From an uncultured Campylobacter sp. (GTDB lineage Bacteria; Campylobacterota; Campylobacteria; Campylobacterales; Campylobacteraceae), in assembly GCF_938045225.1 (NCBI RefSeq), contig NZ_CALINL010000152.1, positions 1-20,997 on the forward strand: DNA of 20,997 nt, in the 5' to 3' direction. Positions 8,393 through 15,798 of this stretch are shown here, piece after piece. The notes under the pieces are model-generated. The model ran no database searches and had not been told where the DNA came from. It was given only the letters and a program-made list of their open reading frames with translations. A program made the translations under genes and the position numbers. How positions within the stretch are numbered: the stretch's first letter is position 1; each line of letters begins with the position of its first letter.

Positions 8393-9247
8393 ATGAAAGA
8401 GATAACGCTAAACGGAGAGAAATTCCATGTCGCGGCAAACACGATGGATGAGCTAAAAAACGAGGCTCTGGGCGATAAAAATGGCGAGATGTATAAATTT
8501 CTAGCCAAATTTAACGCGAGCGAGCCCGATATCTTTATCCTAGACGGCTTTGCGACGAAGGAAAATTTGGAGCTAAAAGAGGGCTCAAATGTAGTATTTA
8601 TCAGGCGGGGCGTGATGCCTGGGCGCGAAGTGCTAAAAGCTATGATCGCCTCCAGGAACAGCCCCGAGCTAAACGCGGCGCTAGCTAGCGGCTGCGTGGG
8701 CGTGGCCGGGCTGGGCGGTCTTGGCTCAAATATCGCGCTAAGCCTAGCTCGCACGGGCGTCGCCAAGCTCGTGCTGGCCGACTTTGACGTCGTGGAGCCT
8801 AGCAACCTAAACCGCCAGCAGTACTTCGTCCGCCACATCGGCATGAAAAAAACGGACGCGCTAAAAGAGCTCATCGCCGAGGTAAATCCATTCGTCGAGG
8901 TCGTGACGCACGACGTGACGCTAGATGCGAGCAACGTCGCCGAGATTTTCGCGCCGTGCAGCGTCATCTGCGAGGCCTTTGACAACGTCGCGGGCAAGGC
9001 GATGATGGTAAATGAAGCCGGAGCTAGTCTGCGGGATAAAAAGATCGTCGGCGCGTCGGGCATGGCGGGGCACTTTAGCTCAAATCTCATAAAAACGGTC
9101 AAATTTGCGCGAAACGTCTATCTGTGCGGCGATCTGCAAAACGCTGCGGGCGTAGGACAGGGGCTCATGGCTGCGCGCGTGGCTATCTGCGCAAATCATC
9201 AAGCAAACCTCGCCATCAGGCTTTTGATGGGGCTTGAGGAGGTTTAA
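8393..9247 (+). CDS. thiF: ThiF-family adenylyltransferase with N-terminal ThiS-like domain
   Basis: ThiF adenylates the C-terminus of the sulfur carrier ThiS for thiazole formation. The 284-aa protein has an E1-like core: GLGGLGSN at 106-113 (nucleotide loop), ADFDVVEPSNLNRQ at 129-142 (Asp130 and the Arg that contact ATP) and AFDN near 195-198. Residues 1-72 look like a ubiquitin-fold ThiS domain (starts ITLNGEKF, ends GSNVVFIRRG) but lack the diglycine tail, so this part cannot serve as the sulfur carrier. No CxxC zinc pairs are visible, which fits the shorter family-2 ThiF rather than E. coli ThiF. The start ATG has a strong AAAGGAG 5 nt upstream, and a TATGAT hexamer at 8365-8370 could be a local -10. 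No thiS, thiG or thiH is present in the window. Confidence 0.85.
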   Translation: MKEITLNGEKFHVAANTMDELKNEALGDKNGEMYKFLAKFNASEPDIFILDGFATKENLELKEGSNVVFIRRGVMPGREVLKAMIASRNSPELNAALASGCVGVAGLGGLGSNIALSLARTGVAKLVLADFDVVEPSNLNRQQYFVRHIGMKKTDALKELIAEVNPFVEVVTHDVTLDASNVAEIFAPCSVICEAFDNVAGKAMMVNEAGASLRDKKIVGASGMAGHFSSNLIKTVKFARNVYLCGDLQNAAGVGQGLMAARVAICANHQANLAIRLLMGLEEV

Positions 9248-9554
9248 ATTTGACTGCGGGAGCGGCGTTTGGCGAGTGGTTTGGCATTTTTAACTCGCGC
9301 TCAAATTTAGCTTTGGCAAGTTTTTGATTTCGCTAAATTTGAGCAAATTTCGTTGCGATAAAGTTGAGGGTTTGTGTTTGGCTACGTCAAATTTGGCTCG
9401 CAAATTTGTACTAAAATCGGATAAAATTTACTTGCCTGATATTTGAATTAGCTATTTGCGCTTGGCTGGTCGCACCGAAGTTTAGTTTCAAATTTCATCG
9501 CAAAATTTAATCCAAATGAGCTCCTGCCTCGCAAGAAGGCAAAATTTATCTGCG
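9248..9554. other. 307-bp non-coding gap between convergent genes
   Basis: No open frame with a credible start and length is present between the thiF stop and the stop of the leftward 250-aa gene. The stretch holds ten copies of AAATTT, a 13-bp inverted repeat (listed separately) and a small hairpin TGCCT/AGGCA near 9526-9542. None is followed by a T-run on either strand, so no clear intrinsic terminator for either gene is seen. It may be the remnant of a lost gene, but nothing in it can be recognised. Confidence 0.6.
9299..9344. repeat. 13-bp perfect inverted repeat
   Basis: GCTCAAATTTAGC (9299-9311) and GCTAAATTTGAGC (9332-9344) are exact reverse complements separated by 20 nt, in the gap between convergent genes. 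It could form a hairpin in either transcript but lacks a T-tract on both sides. It shares the core CAAATTTAG with the inverted repeat at 11392-11428. Confidence 0.6.
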
Positions 9555-10307
9555 CTACTTCATCTTCGGACGAAACGAGCGTTTTACGTCAAAGCCATTG
9601 CCGGCGATTTTTATATCGTTTGGGATTGCGCCTACCGGGGTGGAGGCGTCCTTTTTGGCGGATAAAAACTCTACTAAGTTTTGCCACACGAAATCGGCAT
9701 CTATATAAAGTCCCATCGCGCTAAGTTGCGGATTTATCGCTACGAAGTCGGTAGTTTTCGTTTTTTTAAAAAGCACGATCGGCGCATTTAAAATCTCGTC
9801 TGCGCTTATCGCTTTACCGCCGCGAACGATATTTTTTAACGATTTTTCGCAGGTGGCGCCTAGGGGGTATTTTATGTCGAGTAAAATATCCTTTCTCGTA
9901 GCATAATCGCTGGTTTGCCGAAACTGCGAAACGGGATAGGCGCGAAAACCGTCGTTAAACGTCAATATTTTGGTTTTATTATCGGTTTCTTTAAGATCAA
10001 GGCTCGTGTAAATCTTGCCCCGCGCGGCGAAAATATGGACCAAATTTTGATCGATAAAGATGATGGAGTGCAGCAGGCGCGGAACTTCATTGACGTCGGT
10101 TTTGTTTAAATTTATAAATTTACCGTCAGTAAATCGGTAGCCGCCCAGTTTCTTTTCAAAATCCATTTTGTCTATTTTGCTCAGTTTCCATAGCTCATCG
10201 GCGGCGACGAGAGTCGAGTTTCTACGGTCGTAGACCAACGTCTCGTCAAGGCCGTATTTTGATACCATAAAGTCGTAATTATCTTTAAATTTCGAGATTA
10301 TTTTCAC
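9555..10307 (-). CDS. Uncharacterised 250-aa protein
   Basis: I do not know a function for this protein. It begins MKIISKFKDNYDFMVSKYGLDETLVYDRR, cut here only for illustration of the opening, and is soluble-looking with no signal peptide or membrane helix. Near residues 75-100 it has a HSIIFIDQNLVHIF stretch, and mid-protein YPLGATCEKS. The C-terminus is basic (RSFRPKMK). Similar openings (KIISKFKDYYD) occur in uncharacterised proteins of many bacteria. The start is GTG at 10305-10307 with AAAGGCG 6 nt upstream. The sppA stop is only 15 bp before it, so it is very likely co-transcribed with sppA and downstream of it. No catalytic motif is evident. Confidence 0.75.
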   Translation of the reverse strand: MKIISKFKDNYDFMVSKYGLDETLVYDRRNSTLVAADELWKLSKIDKMDFEKKLGGYRFTDGKFINLNKTDVNEVPRLLHSIIFIDQNLVHIFAARGKIYTSLDLKETDNKTKILTFNDGFRAYPVSQFRQTSDYATRKDILLDIKYPLGATCEKSLKNIVRGGKAISADEILNAPIVLFKKTKTTDFVAINPQLSAMGLYIDADFVWQNLVEFLSAKKDASTPVGAIPNDIKIAGNGFDVKRSFRPKMK

Positions 10308-10322
10308 GCCGCGCCTTTAAAT

Positions 10323-11192
10323 TTACCTTGTCTTAGCTTCAAAAAATGCCGAGATTAGCGAGTTTGCGCCCTGATTTATAAATTTTTGCATCGCTTTTTC
10401 GTAAACGGACGGCTTTGCCCAGACGGGCTCGGTCACGCCGCTTAGCTTTTCTAGTTCGGCACGCGCCGAATAATAATCGCTCACCTCGTCGATGAGCCCG
10501 AGTTTTGCGGCGTCGCGAGCGAGAAATACCCGCGCGTTGGCCCACTCTTTGCTTTTGTTTGCGTCTAGATTTCTATCCGCCGCCACGTCGCTTACGAACA
10601 TCTCGTAGCTGGCGTTTACGAGCTCTTGCAACTGCTCGCGCTCGATTTTGCTCCACTGGCGCACAAAGGTTCCCGCCTCTTTATACTCACCCGCCTTTAC
10701 GACTTGTTGCGAGACGCCGATTTTAGCCGCTAGCTCGCTAGCGTCGGCGCCTTGCATTATCACGCCGATCGATCCGATAAATGCGCCCGGATTTGCCAAA
10801 ATTTTGTTTGCGCCGGCACCCGCGTAGTAGCTGCCGCTCGTCATCGATCCCCCCGCATACGCGACCACGGGCTTTGCGGCGCGTAGATTTTTGATCGCTA
10901 GGTGCAGCTCGACGCTAGGCGCCAGCGCGCCGCCCGGGCTGTCGATATAAAGCAGCACGCCCTTTATATCGCCGTCCTTGCGCGCGGCCTCGATCTTTTC
11001 TAGCGCTTCGCCCGCGTCCATGATTGCGCCCGATAGATTTATCTGGGTTAGGTTGGGCGGATTTACGTTTTCGCCCTTACCGCTAAAAAATATCAAAAAG
11101 ACGATGAGTAAAAACAGCATCGCCTTAAAATAGGTGTTTATAAACCTAAAAATCGCCGCAATCGGCGCAAAAATAAATCTCAAAAATCCCAT
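10323..11192 (-). CDS. sppA: Signal peptide peptidase SppA (S49 serine peptidase)
   Basis: SppA degrades cleaved signal peptides in the cytoplasmic membrane. The 289-aa protein has an N-terminal hydrophobic segment (about residues 22-37) anchoring it, followed by a single S49 domain facing the periplasm, the short single-domain form like B. subtilis SppA. The Ser/Lys dyad is intact: Ser119 in GGSMTSGSYYAG and Lys171 in AGEYKEAG. DSPGG at 84-88 and GSIGVI at 140-145 are further family motifs. ATG start with AAAGGA upstream. From memory the C. jejuni equivalent is Cj0068, next to the MqnX gene; here a leucine-rich protein gene lies between them. The 250-aa gene follows 15 bp downstream. Confidence 0.93.
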   Translation of the reverse strand: MGFLRFIFAPIAAIFRFINTYFKAMLFLLIVFLIFFSGKGENVNPPNLTQINLSGAIMDAGEALEKIEAARKDGDIKGVLLYIDSPGGALAPSVELHLAIKNLRAAKPVVAYAGGSMTSGSYYAGAGANKILANPGAFIGSIGVIMQGADASELAAKIGVSQQVVKAGEYKEAGTFVRQWSKIEREQLQELVNASYEMFVSDVAADRNLDANKSKEWANARVFLARDAAKLGLIDEVSDYYSARAELEKLSGVTEPVWAKPSVYEKAMQKFINQGANSLISAFFEAKTR

Positions 11193-11233
11193 TTTTTTCC
11201 TTTAAATTTATCGTTTTCGTGAAATTCGGGCGC

Positions 11234-11239
11234 ATTTTA
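11234..11239 (-). promoter_or_regulatory. Extended -10 element of the sppA promoter
   Basis: On the minus strand TGGTAAAAT gives a TAAAAT hexamer with the TGn extension, 42 nt upstream of the sppA ATG. The leader of about 35 nt includes the AAAGGA ribosome binding site. The rest of the 291-bp gap (11193-11483) is AAATTT-rich and non-coding. Confidence 0.45.
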
Positions 11240-11391
11240 CCATTTAAATTTATAAATTTAGCTAGCGAGCCGGTTTTGAGACGCGGAGTTAAATTTTGCG
11301 GCTAAATTTTTAATATTCTCTAGCGTGTGTCAAATTTTACTCGTCGTTTGATTAAATTTGGCGACGTATTTTGTTTGGATTAGTTTAAAAG

Positions 11392-11428
11392 CGCAAATTT
11401 AGCCTTAAACTCGATGTCTAAATTTGCG
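11392..11428. repeat. 11-bp perfect inverted repeat downstream of the leucine-rich protein gene
   Basis: CGCAAATTTAG (11392-11402) and CTAAATTTGCG (11418-11428) pair exactly across a 15-nt loop. It lies 56 nt past the stop of the leftward 469-aa gene and upstream of sppA. No T-run follows on the minus strand, so a terminator role is unproven. It shares the CAAATTTAG core with the repeat at 9299-9344. Confidence 0.5.
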
Positions 11429-11483
11429 TAAAAATTGGTTTTGATTTAACTTGCTTTAAAGCGTACATAATGCCGGCGACGGG

Positions 11484-12893
11484 CTAGAATTCTGCATTTG
11501 ATTCCCAAATTTCATCTTGGGCTTTTGCATCCACCGCCGCAAACTCGGCCAGCTTGCAAAACGCCTCCCAAATCTCCTCGCGCTCCATGGTGTCGATGCT
11601 ATGCTTGGCATCTATCGCGTTAAAAACGGCGATAAATTCTTTTAAAATTTCAGTTTTTTCGGTCTTAAGCTCATTGCTTGCGGATTCTGCTTCTAGCGCG
11701 CTTAGCTTCTTATGCGCATCTACGTAAGCTTTCATAGTCTTTTTGGCTGTCGCCGCGCTTATACCCTCTCTGCCGTCCCAGCCGCGTAGCGGGTTGTTTA
11801 AATTCGCCGCTAGCCACTGCTTGCTTCGCGGTTGTCTGATTGTGAAGTTTTCTATGTCTTTAAACTGCGCTCTAGCCGCCTCACAGGCGCTTTTGGGTGC
11901 TGACCAGAGCCAAAGACGCTTTAGGTGTGGCAGCTGCGCCTTTGTCGGGAAATTTTCAAATCCATAAACGTCGCTAAGCCAAACGTCTTTTAGGTGTTTA
12001 AATTTGACAAGCGCGTCGATATTGTTTAGCGTGCCGCCCTGCGCATTAATAAAAATTTCGCGCAAATTCGGAAAACTCGCCGCAACGCGTGCAAGATCTA
12101 TACACTCGCCGCGCCGCGAAAATATCCGTAGATCGCGCAGTTTTTCAAGCCCGCGAATGCAAAACTCGCCGCCGTTTAGCTCTAGCTGAACACTCAAAAG
12201 CTCACCGTCAAAGGGGCAGTGCGCGCTCTTTAGCCGCGAGGTATCGCCATTTATCGCGAGTCGCCACAGCGAGCCGTTTAGTGTGATTTCCTCCGTGCCG
12301 CTTGCGTGCAAGACGAGCTGCTGCAAGCGCGTGCGCGAGATATCTAGGCTTTTGCCGGCGCAGTTTAGCTCAAGCTGCGTCATCATCGGCGTCGCTTCTA
12401 AAAAATTTTTCAAATTTTCATCCCAAACCGCGCTTTTTATCTCGTAGCAAAACGGATTTTTATGCGCTAAATCGGCGTAGAATTCTCTGCTTTGGGGCTG
12501 CGAAATTTCAAGTTTTTTCTTGCGAGCGGATTTAAATTTGGCGCGAATATCCTTGGGAAGCTCGTTCCATGCAAGCTGCATGTAGATCTGTTCGATGCTT
12601 TGCAGGCTCACGCACTCGGACGGCTCGCAAATCGAAGCGGCATTGCCGATGAAAACGGGCTCGGCATCTAAAATTTCATCCGTGCCGAGATAAAATTCTC
12701 CGCGCTCCCAAAAGTGATGATCGAAGTAAAACGGCTTAAGCTTAGCCGCTTCTTTTAGGCTGGGCAGCACGCTCGTAAAGCCGTCCAAAACGAGCGCGAC
12801 GAGCCCCATCTGAGCGCTTAGGATCTGCGCGGTAAAATACGCGTCCCGCCTCTTAAGCTTTACAGCGAAGAGATCGCCGATTTTGGTTTCCAT
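11484..12893 (-). CDS. Uncharacterised leucine-rich-repeat-like protein with an Imm26-like N-terminus
   Basis: The function is unknown. The 469-aa protein has no signal peptide or membrane helix and is probably cytoplasmic. Residues 1-95 (KIGDLFAVKL, then beta strands and FYLGTDEILDAEPVFIGN) resemble the Imm26/immunity-type fold, a weak recognition. Residues 165-360 show irregular leucine-rich repeats (LTQLELNC-, LRDLRIFS-, LREIFINA-, LKDVWLSD-, LKRLWLWS-like units of about 22-25 residues). Residues 380-469 are helical and charged, starting NPLRGWDGREGIS. Proteins with this arrangement are sometimes labelled gliding motility protein without evidence. The ATG has a strong AAAGGAG ribosome binding site. 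It lies 62 bp downstream of mqnX on the same strand and interrupts the mqnX-sppA neighbourhood expected from C. jejuni. Confidence 0.7.
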   Translation of the reverse strand: METKIGDLFAVKLKRRDAYFTAQILSAQMGLVALVLDGFTSVLPSLKEAAKLKPFYFDHHFWERGEFYLGTDEILDAEPVFIGNAASICEPSECVSLQSIEQIYMQLAWNELPKDIRAKFKSARKKKLEISQPQSREFYADLAHKNPFCYEIKSAVWDENLKNFLEATPMMTQLELNCAGKSLDISRTRLQQLVLHASGTEEITLNGSLWRLAINGDTSRLKSAHCPFDGELLSVQLELNGGEFCIRGLEKLRDLRIFSRRGECIDLARVAASFPNLREIFINAQGGTLNNIDALVKFKHLKDVWLSDVYGFENFPTKAQLPHLKRLWLWSAPKSACEAARAQFKDIENFTIRQPRSKQWLAANLNNPLRGWDGREGISAATAKKTMKAYVDAHKKLSALEAESASNELKTEKTEILKEFIAVFNAIDAKHSIDTMEREEIWEAFCKLAEFAAVDAKAQDEIWESNAEF

Positions 12894-12955
12894 TTTTTCT
12901 CCTTTAAATTCGCTTTGCGGCGTGCCTCTGGCGGGGCGGCAAATTTAAATCGTCG

Positions 12956-14185
12956 CTAAATTTGCTTTAAATTTACCTCCACGCCGCCAACAAATAGCCG
13001 CTCGCAGCCCCTCGTGTGCAAGATCAGCATGAGAGGCAGCTGCGTCGCGTCAGCGTCTGCAAAACCGCCGTAGAGCGCGAGGTCGGCTAGCTTGCCTTCT
13101 TTTATCTCGCCTACTTCCAAATTTAGCGCGCTTGCGGCGTTTTTAGTCGAGGCTAAGAGTAAAATTTTAGCAAGCTCTAGCGGATCAAAATCTGCATGAA
13201 TGAGCAAATTTGCCCGCAGTTCGTCAAGGAAATTTAAGCTTATATTTGAGCTAAGGCCGTCCGTGCCGATGTTTACGCTCATTCCGGCATCCAGCGCGGC
13301 GCGTAAATTTAGCGTGCGTTTGCTAAGCAGCCTGTTTGAAACCGCGCAGTGTGTGAGACTGTGAAGCTCATGGTCAAAGCCCGAAAAATCATCCGCCCAA
13401 ACGCAGTGCGTAAAAAGAGTGCGAATGCCTGCAAACATCGCTACAAACGAGCTTGGCGTATAAAGCGGACGCGCGGCGGGGTTAAATTTGCCAAGCCACT
13501 CTTTAAAGCCGCCCGAGCCGCCCTCTAGCCAGCTTTTTTCGTGTTCGCTCTCCATAAAATGCGTCGAGACGACTAAGTCCCGCTTGCGAGCTAAATTTAG
13601 CACAGCGGCGGCTAAATCAGGGTGCGTAGAGTAGGGCGAATGTACCGAAATCGCGGGCGTAAAAAGCGGACTTTTGCGCTTTTGCGACGCTTCAAATCGG
13701 GCGGTAAAATTTGCCAAGCTTTGCTCTAACGCGGCTTCGTTCGTGCCTAAAATTTCGTTAAAAAACACGACCCTACCGTCGCAGTTTGCGCATGCGTCCA
13801 AATCCCCGCCAAAGCTAGAAACCGCTCCGAAGCTCGCTACGCCGCTACGCTGCATGGTTTTTATCGCAGAGGCGATGACGGCGTCGTTTGCCGCCTGCGA
13901 GAGCGCGACTCGAGAGGCGATAACCGAGCTTAGCCACTCTAAAAAATCGCCGTAAACGAGGCTGGTTTTGTTCGCGCTAAACTCTAGATGCACGTGCGGG
14001 TTGATAAAAGCAGGCGCTAAAACGGCGTCCGGATACTCAAAAAACTGCGCGCCCTCGTATCTTTTGCGCAGCTCCTCGGCCTCTCCGACCGCCTGGATAC
14101 GCTCATCAAAGGCAACCGCCCCGTCCTCTAAAACGGTAAAATTTTCGTCGCATAGCATTGTAAATTTCGGTTTAACGATGATCAT
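12956..14185 (-). CDS. mqnX: Aminodeoxyfutalosine deaminase (menaquinone biosynthesis, amidohydrolase family)
   Basis: This 409-aa metal-dependent amidohydrolase resembles H. pylori HP0267 and C. jejuni Cj0067, the 6-amino-6-deoxyfutalosine deaminases of the modified futalosine route to menaquinone. Metal and catalytic residues are in place: HVH at His64/His66, His209 and Glu212 in STHFMES, His260 in FTHCVW, and Asp309 in NIGTDGLSSN. The C-terminal VGEIKEGKLADLALY is the usual amidohydrolase composite-domain signature. ATG start with AGGAG about 9 nt upstream. It diverges from aroQ with a 92-bp gap, the same arrangement I recall from C. jejuni, which supports the assignment over other chlorohydrolase or guanine-deaminase-like members. 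Confidence 0.85.
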   Translation of the reverse strand: MIIVKPKFTMLCDENFTVLEDGAVAFDERIQAVGEAEELRKRYEGAQFFEYPDAVLAPAFINPHVHLEFSANKTSLVYGDFLEWLSSVIASRVALSQAANDAVIASAIKTMQRSGVASFGAVSSFGGDLDACANCDGRVVFFNEILGTNEAALEQSLANFTARFEASQKRKSPLFTPAISVHSPYSTHPDLAAAVLNLARKRDLVVSTHFMESEHEKSWLEGGSGGFKEWLGKFNPAARPLYTPSSFVAMFAGIRTLFTHCVWADDFSGFDHELHSLTHCAVSNRLLSKRTLNLRAALDAGMSVNIGTDGLSSNISLNFLDELRANLLIHADFDPLELAKILLLASTKNAASALNLEVGEIKEGKLADLALYGGFADADATQLPLMLILHTRGCERLFVGGVEVNLKQI

Positions 14186-14208
14186 TTTTTAAGCTCCTAT
14201 TTTTCGTG

Positions 14209-14214
14209 ATTGTA
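14209..14214 (-). promoter_or_regulatory. -10 element (TACAAT) of the mqnX promoter
   Basis: On the minus strand TACAAT lies 24 nt upstream of the mqnX ATG, leaving a leader of only about 17 nt that still contains the AGGAG site. Motif and position only. Confidence 0.35.
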
Positions 14215-14237
14215 GCGAAAATTTAGCTTAAAAAATG

Positions 14238-14243
14238 TATAAT
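14238..14243 (+). promoter_or_regulatory. -10 element (TATAAT) of the aroQ-flagellar operon promoter
   Basis: A perfect TATAAT directly preceded by TG lies 35 nt before the aroQ ATG, giving a leader of about 28 nt with AAAAGG. No terminator or equally good -10 appears before the right edge, so this housekeeping-type promoter probably drives aroQ, pepP and folK and reads into flhF-fliY. Confidence 0.6.
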
Positions 14244-14277
14244 CAAGGCTAAATTTAAATCTTTTAAAAGGCTAAAA

Positions 14278-14760
14278 ATGGAAACAAAATCTAAACTAAT
14301 GGTCATCCAAGGCCCGAATATCAACATGCTAGGCACGCGCGAACCTGATATCTACGGCTCAATGAAGATGGAGGATATCCACGGACAGATGAAGCTTTTT
14401 GCCGAGCAAAACGGCATCGAGATCGAGTTTTTTCAGAGCAATTTCGAGGGCGAGCTCGTCGATAAAATCCAAGAGTGCTTCGGCGAATTTGACGGTATCA
14501 TCATAAACCCTGCCGCCTACACGCACACATCTATCGCGATCCGCGACGCTATCGCAGCCGTCGGGCTTCCGGTCATCGAGGTGCATATCAGCAACATCCA
14601 CCGCCGCGAAGAATTCCGCCAAAAAAGCCTCATAGCGCCGGTGACTGCGGGACAGATCGTGGGCTTTGGGCCTGTGGGCTACCACCTAGCTATGATTGCG
14701 ATTTTGCAAATTTTCGAGCAGATAAAAGCGCTAAGGGCCGCTAGAGAAAACGCGGAGTAA
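14278..14760 (+). CDS. aroQ: 3-dehydroquinate dehydratase, type II
   Basis: AroQ dehydrates 3-dehydroquinate to 3-dehydroshikimate in the shikimate pathway. The 160-aa length fits the small dodecameric type II enzyme. Key motifs are present: QGPNINMLGTREPDIYG with the catalytic Tyr26, INPAAYTHTS at 76-85 (Asn77, His83), EVHISNIHRREEFR with His103, and the VGFGPVGYHLA ending. ATG with AAAAGG 7 nt upstream. It is the first gene of the operon that runs into the flagellar genes, and pepP follows after 12 bp. Confidence 0.97.
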   Translation: METKSKLMVIQGPNINMLGTREPDIYGSMKMEDIHGQMKLFAEQNGIEIEFFQSNFEGELVDKIQECFGEFDGIIINPAAYTHTSIAIRDAIAAVGLPVIEVHISNIHRREEFRQKSLIAPVTAGQIVGFGPVGYHLAMIAILQIFEQIKALRAARENAE

Positions 14761-14772
14761 GATAGGGCGAAG

Positions 14773-15798
14773 TTGAAAAATTTTATCCTAAAGGACGAAA
14801 ACGCCGTATTTTACGAGTGCGGATACAGTTGCGACAACGCGATATTTTTGAGTCTCGCGGGGCGCAAATTTTTCCTCACCGATGCGCGTTATAGCATCGA
14901 GGCGCGCGAGCTTTGCCAAGATACCGAAGTGATCGAGGTCGAGCGAAATTTGATAAAAGACGCGCGGCTGTTTTTGCGAAAAGCGGGCGTTCGTGAGCTT
15001 AGCTACAACCCGTACGATTTTAGCGCGGGCGAGTGGGAAACTCTAAGCAAGGGGCTTGGGATAAGATTTAAGGCGCGGGCGAATTTTTCGCAAATTTCGC
15101 GAATAGTAAAATCAGAGGATGAGATAAAAATTTTAAAACGCGCGGCGCAGCTAGGCGCCCAGAGATTTGACGAATTTGCCGCGTTCGTGCGCGCTAACGG
15201 CGAAGGGATGAGCGAAGAGGAGCTGTTTTTTAACGCCGAGCTTATTTTTAAGAAAAAGGGCGAGCTCGCGCTTAGCTTTTCGCCTATCGTCGCGATCAAC
15301 GAAAACGCCGCCAAGGCGCACGCATTGCCCGGTAAAAAGCGGCTACGTCGGGGCGATTTGCTCCTGCTTGATGCGGGGGTTAAATTTAACCGTTACTGCT
15401 CCGATAGGACGCGCACGGCGTGCTTTGACGAAAATTTTAACTTCGGCAAAGAGCAAAAATTTAAAAACGCCAAACGCCAAGAAATTTACGAGATAGTAAA
15501 AGAGGCTCAGGCTCTTGCGATCGCGGCGGTAGTGCCCGGTAAAAAGGCGCGCGAGATCGATGCGGCGGCTAGGGATTTTATCGCTGCTCAGGGCCTTGGC
15601 GAAGCGTTTTTTCACAGCACCGGACACGGTGTGGGAGTCGATATCCACGAGCTTCCCTTTATCTCAAAGCGCGGAGATACCGTGCTAAAAGAGGGGATGG
15701 TCTTTAGCGTGGAGCCCGGGATTTACCTGCCCGGCGAGTTTGGCGTGCGCATCGAGGACGTCGTGGTCGTGCGCGAAAACGGGGCTGAAATTTTATGA
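14773..15798 (+). CDS. pepP: M24-family Xaa-Pro aminopeptidase
   Basis: A cytoplasmic dimetal aminopeptidase that removes residues preceding proline. The 341-aa protein has a short creatinase N-terminal domain (1-110) and a C-terminal pita-bread domain with all five metal ligands: Asp200 (LLLDAG), Asp211 (CSDRTRT), His285 (HSTGHGVG), Glu314 (SVEPG) and Glu328 (RIEDV). The start is TTG at 14773-14775 with AGGG 5 nt upstream; no ATG precedes it in frame. The stop overlaps the folK start as ATGA. I remember C. jejuni having its pepP elsewhere, so its place between aroQ and folK may be specific to this lineage. The exact substrate preference cannot be read from sequence. Confidence 0.9.
   Translation: MKNFILKDENAVFYECGYSCDNAIFLSLAGRKFFLTDARYSIEARELCQDTEVIEVERNLIKDARLFLRKAGVRELSYNPYDFSAGEWETLSKGLGIRFKARANFSQISRIVKSEDEIKILKRAAQLGAQRFDEFAAFVRANGEGMSEEELFFNAELIFKKKGELALSFSPIVAINENAAKAHALPGKKRLRRGDLLLLDAGVKFNRYCSDRTRTACFDENFNFGKEQKFKNAKRQEIYEIVKEAQALAIAAVVPGKKAREIDAAARDFIAAQGLGEAFFHSTGHGVGVDIHELPFISKRGDTVLKEGMVFSVEPGIYLPGEFGVRIEDVVVVRENGAEIL

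Noticed and set aside
8380..9102. A 240-codon open frame on the minus strand opposite thiF
   Set aside because: It mirrors the codon pattern of thiF, encodes a serine/alanine-rich composition with no motif, and has no ribosome binding site; thiF has clear ATP-binding motifs on the other strand.
9250..9327. Short open frame of 25 codons starting at a TTG just after thiF
   Set aside because: No ribosome binding site, no recognisable sequence, and it covers one arm of the inverted repeat.
12004..12535. Arginine-rich open frames on the plus strand opposite the leucine-rich protein gene
   Set aside because: Arg/Ser/Ala-rich composition and lack of start signals are typical of antisense shadows in a moderately GC-rich gene.
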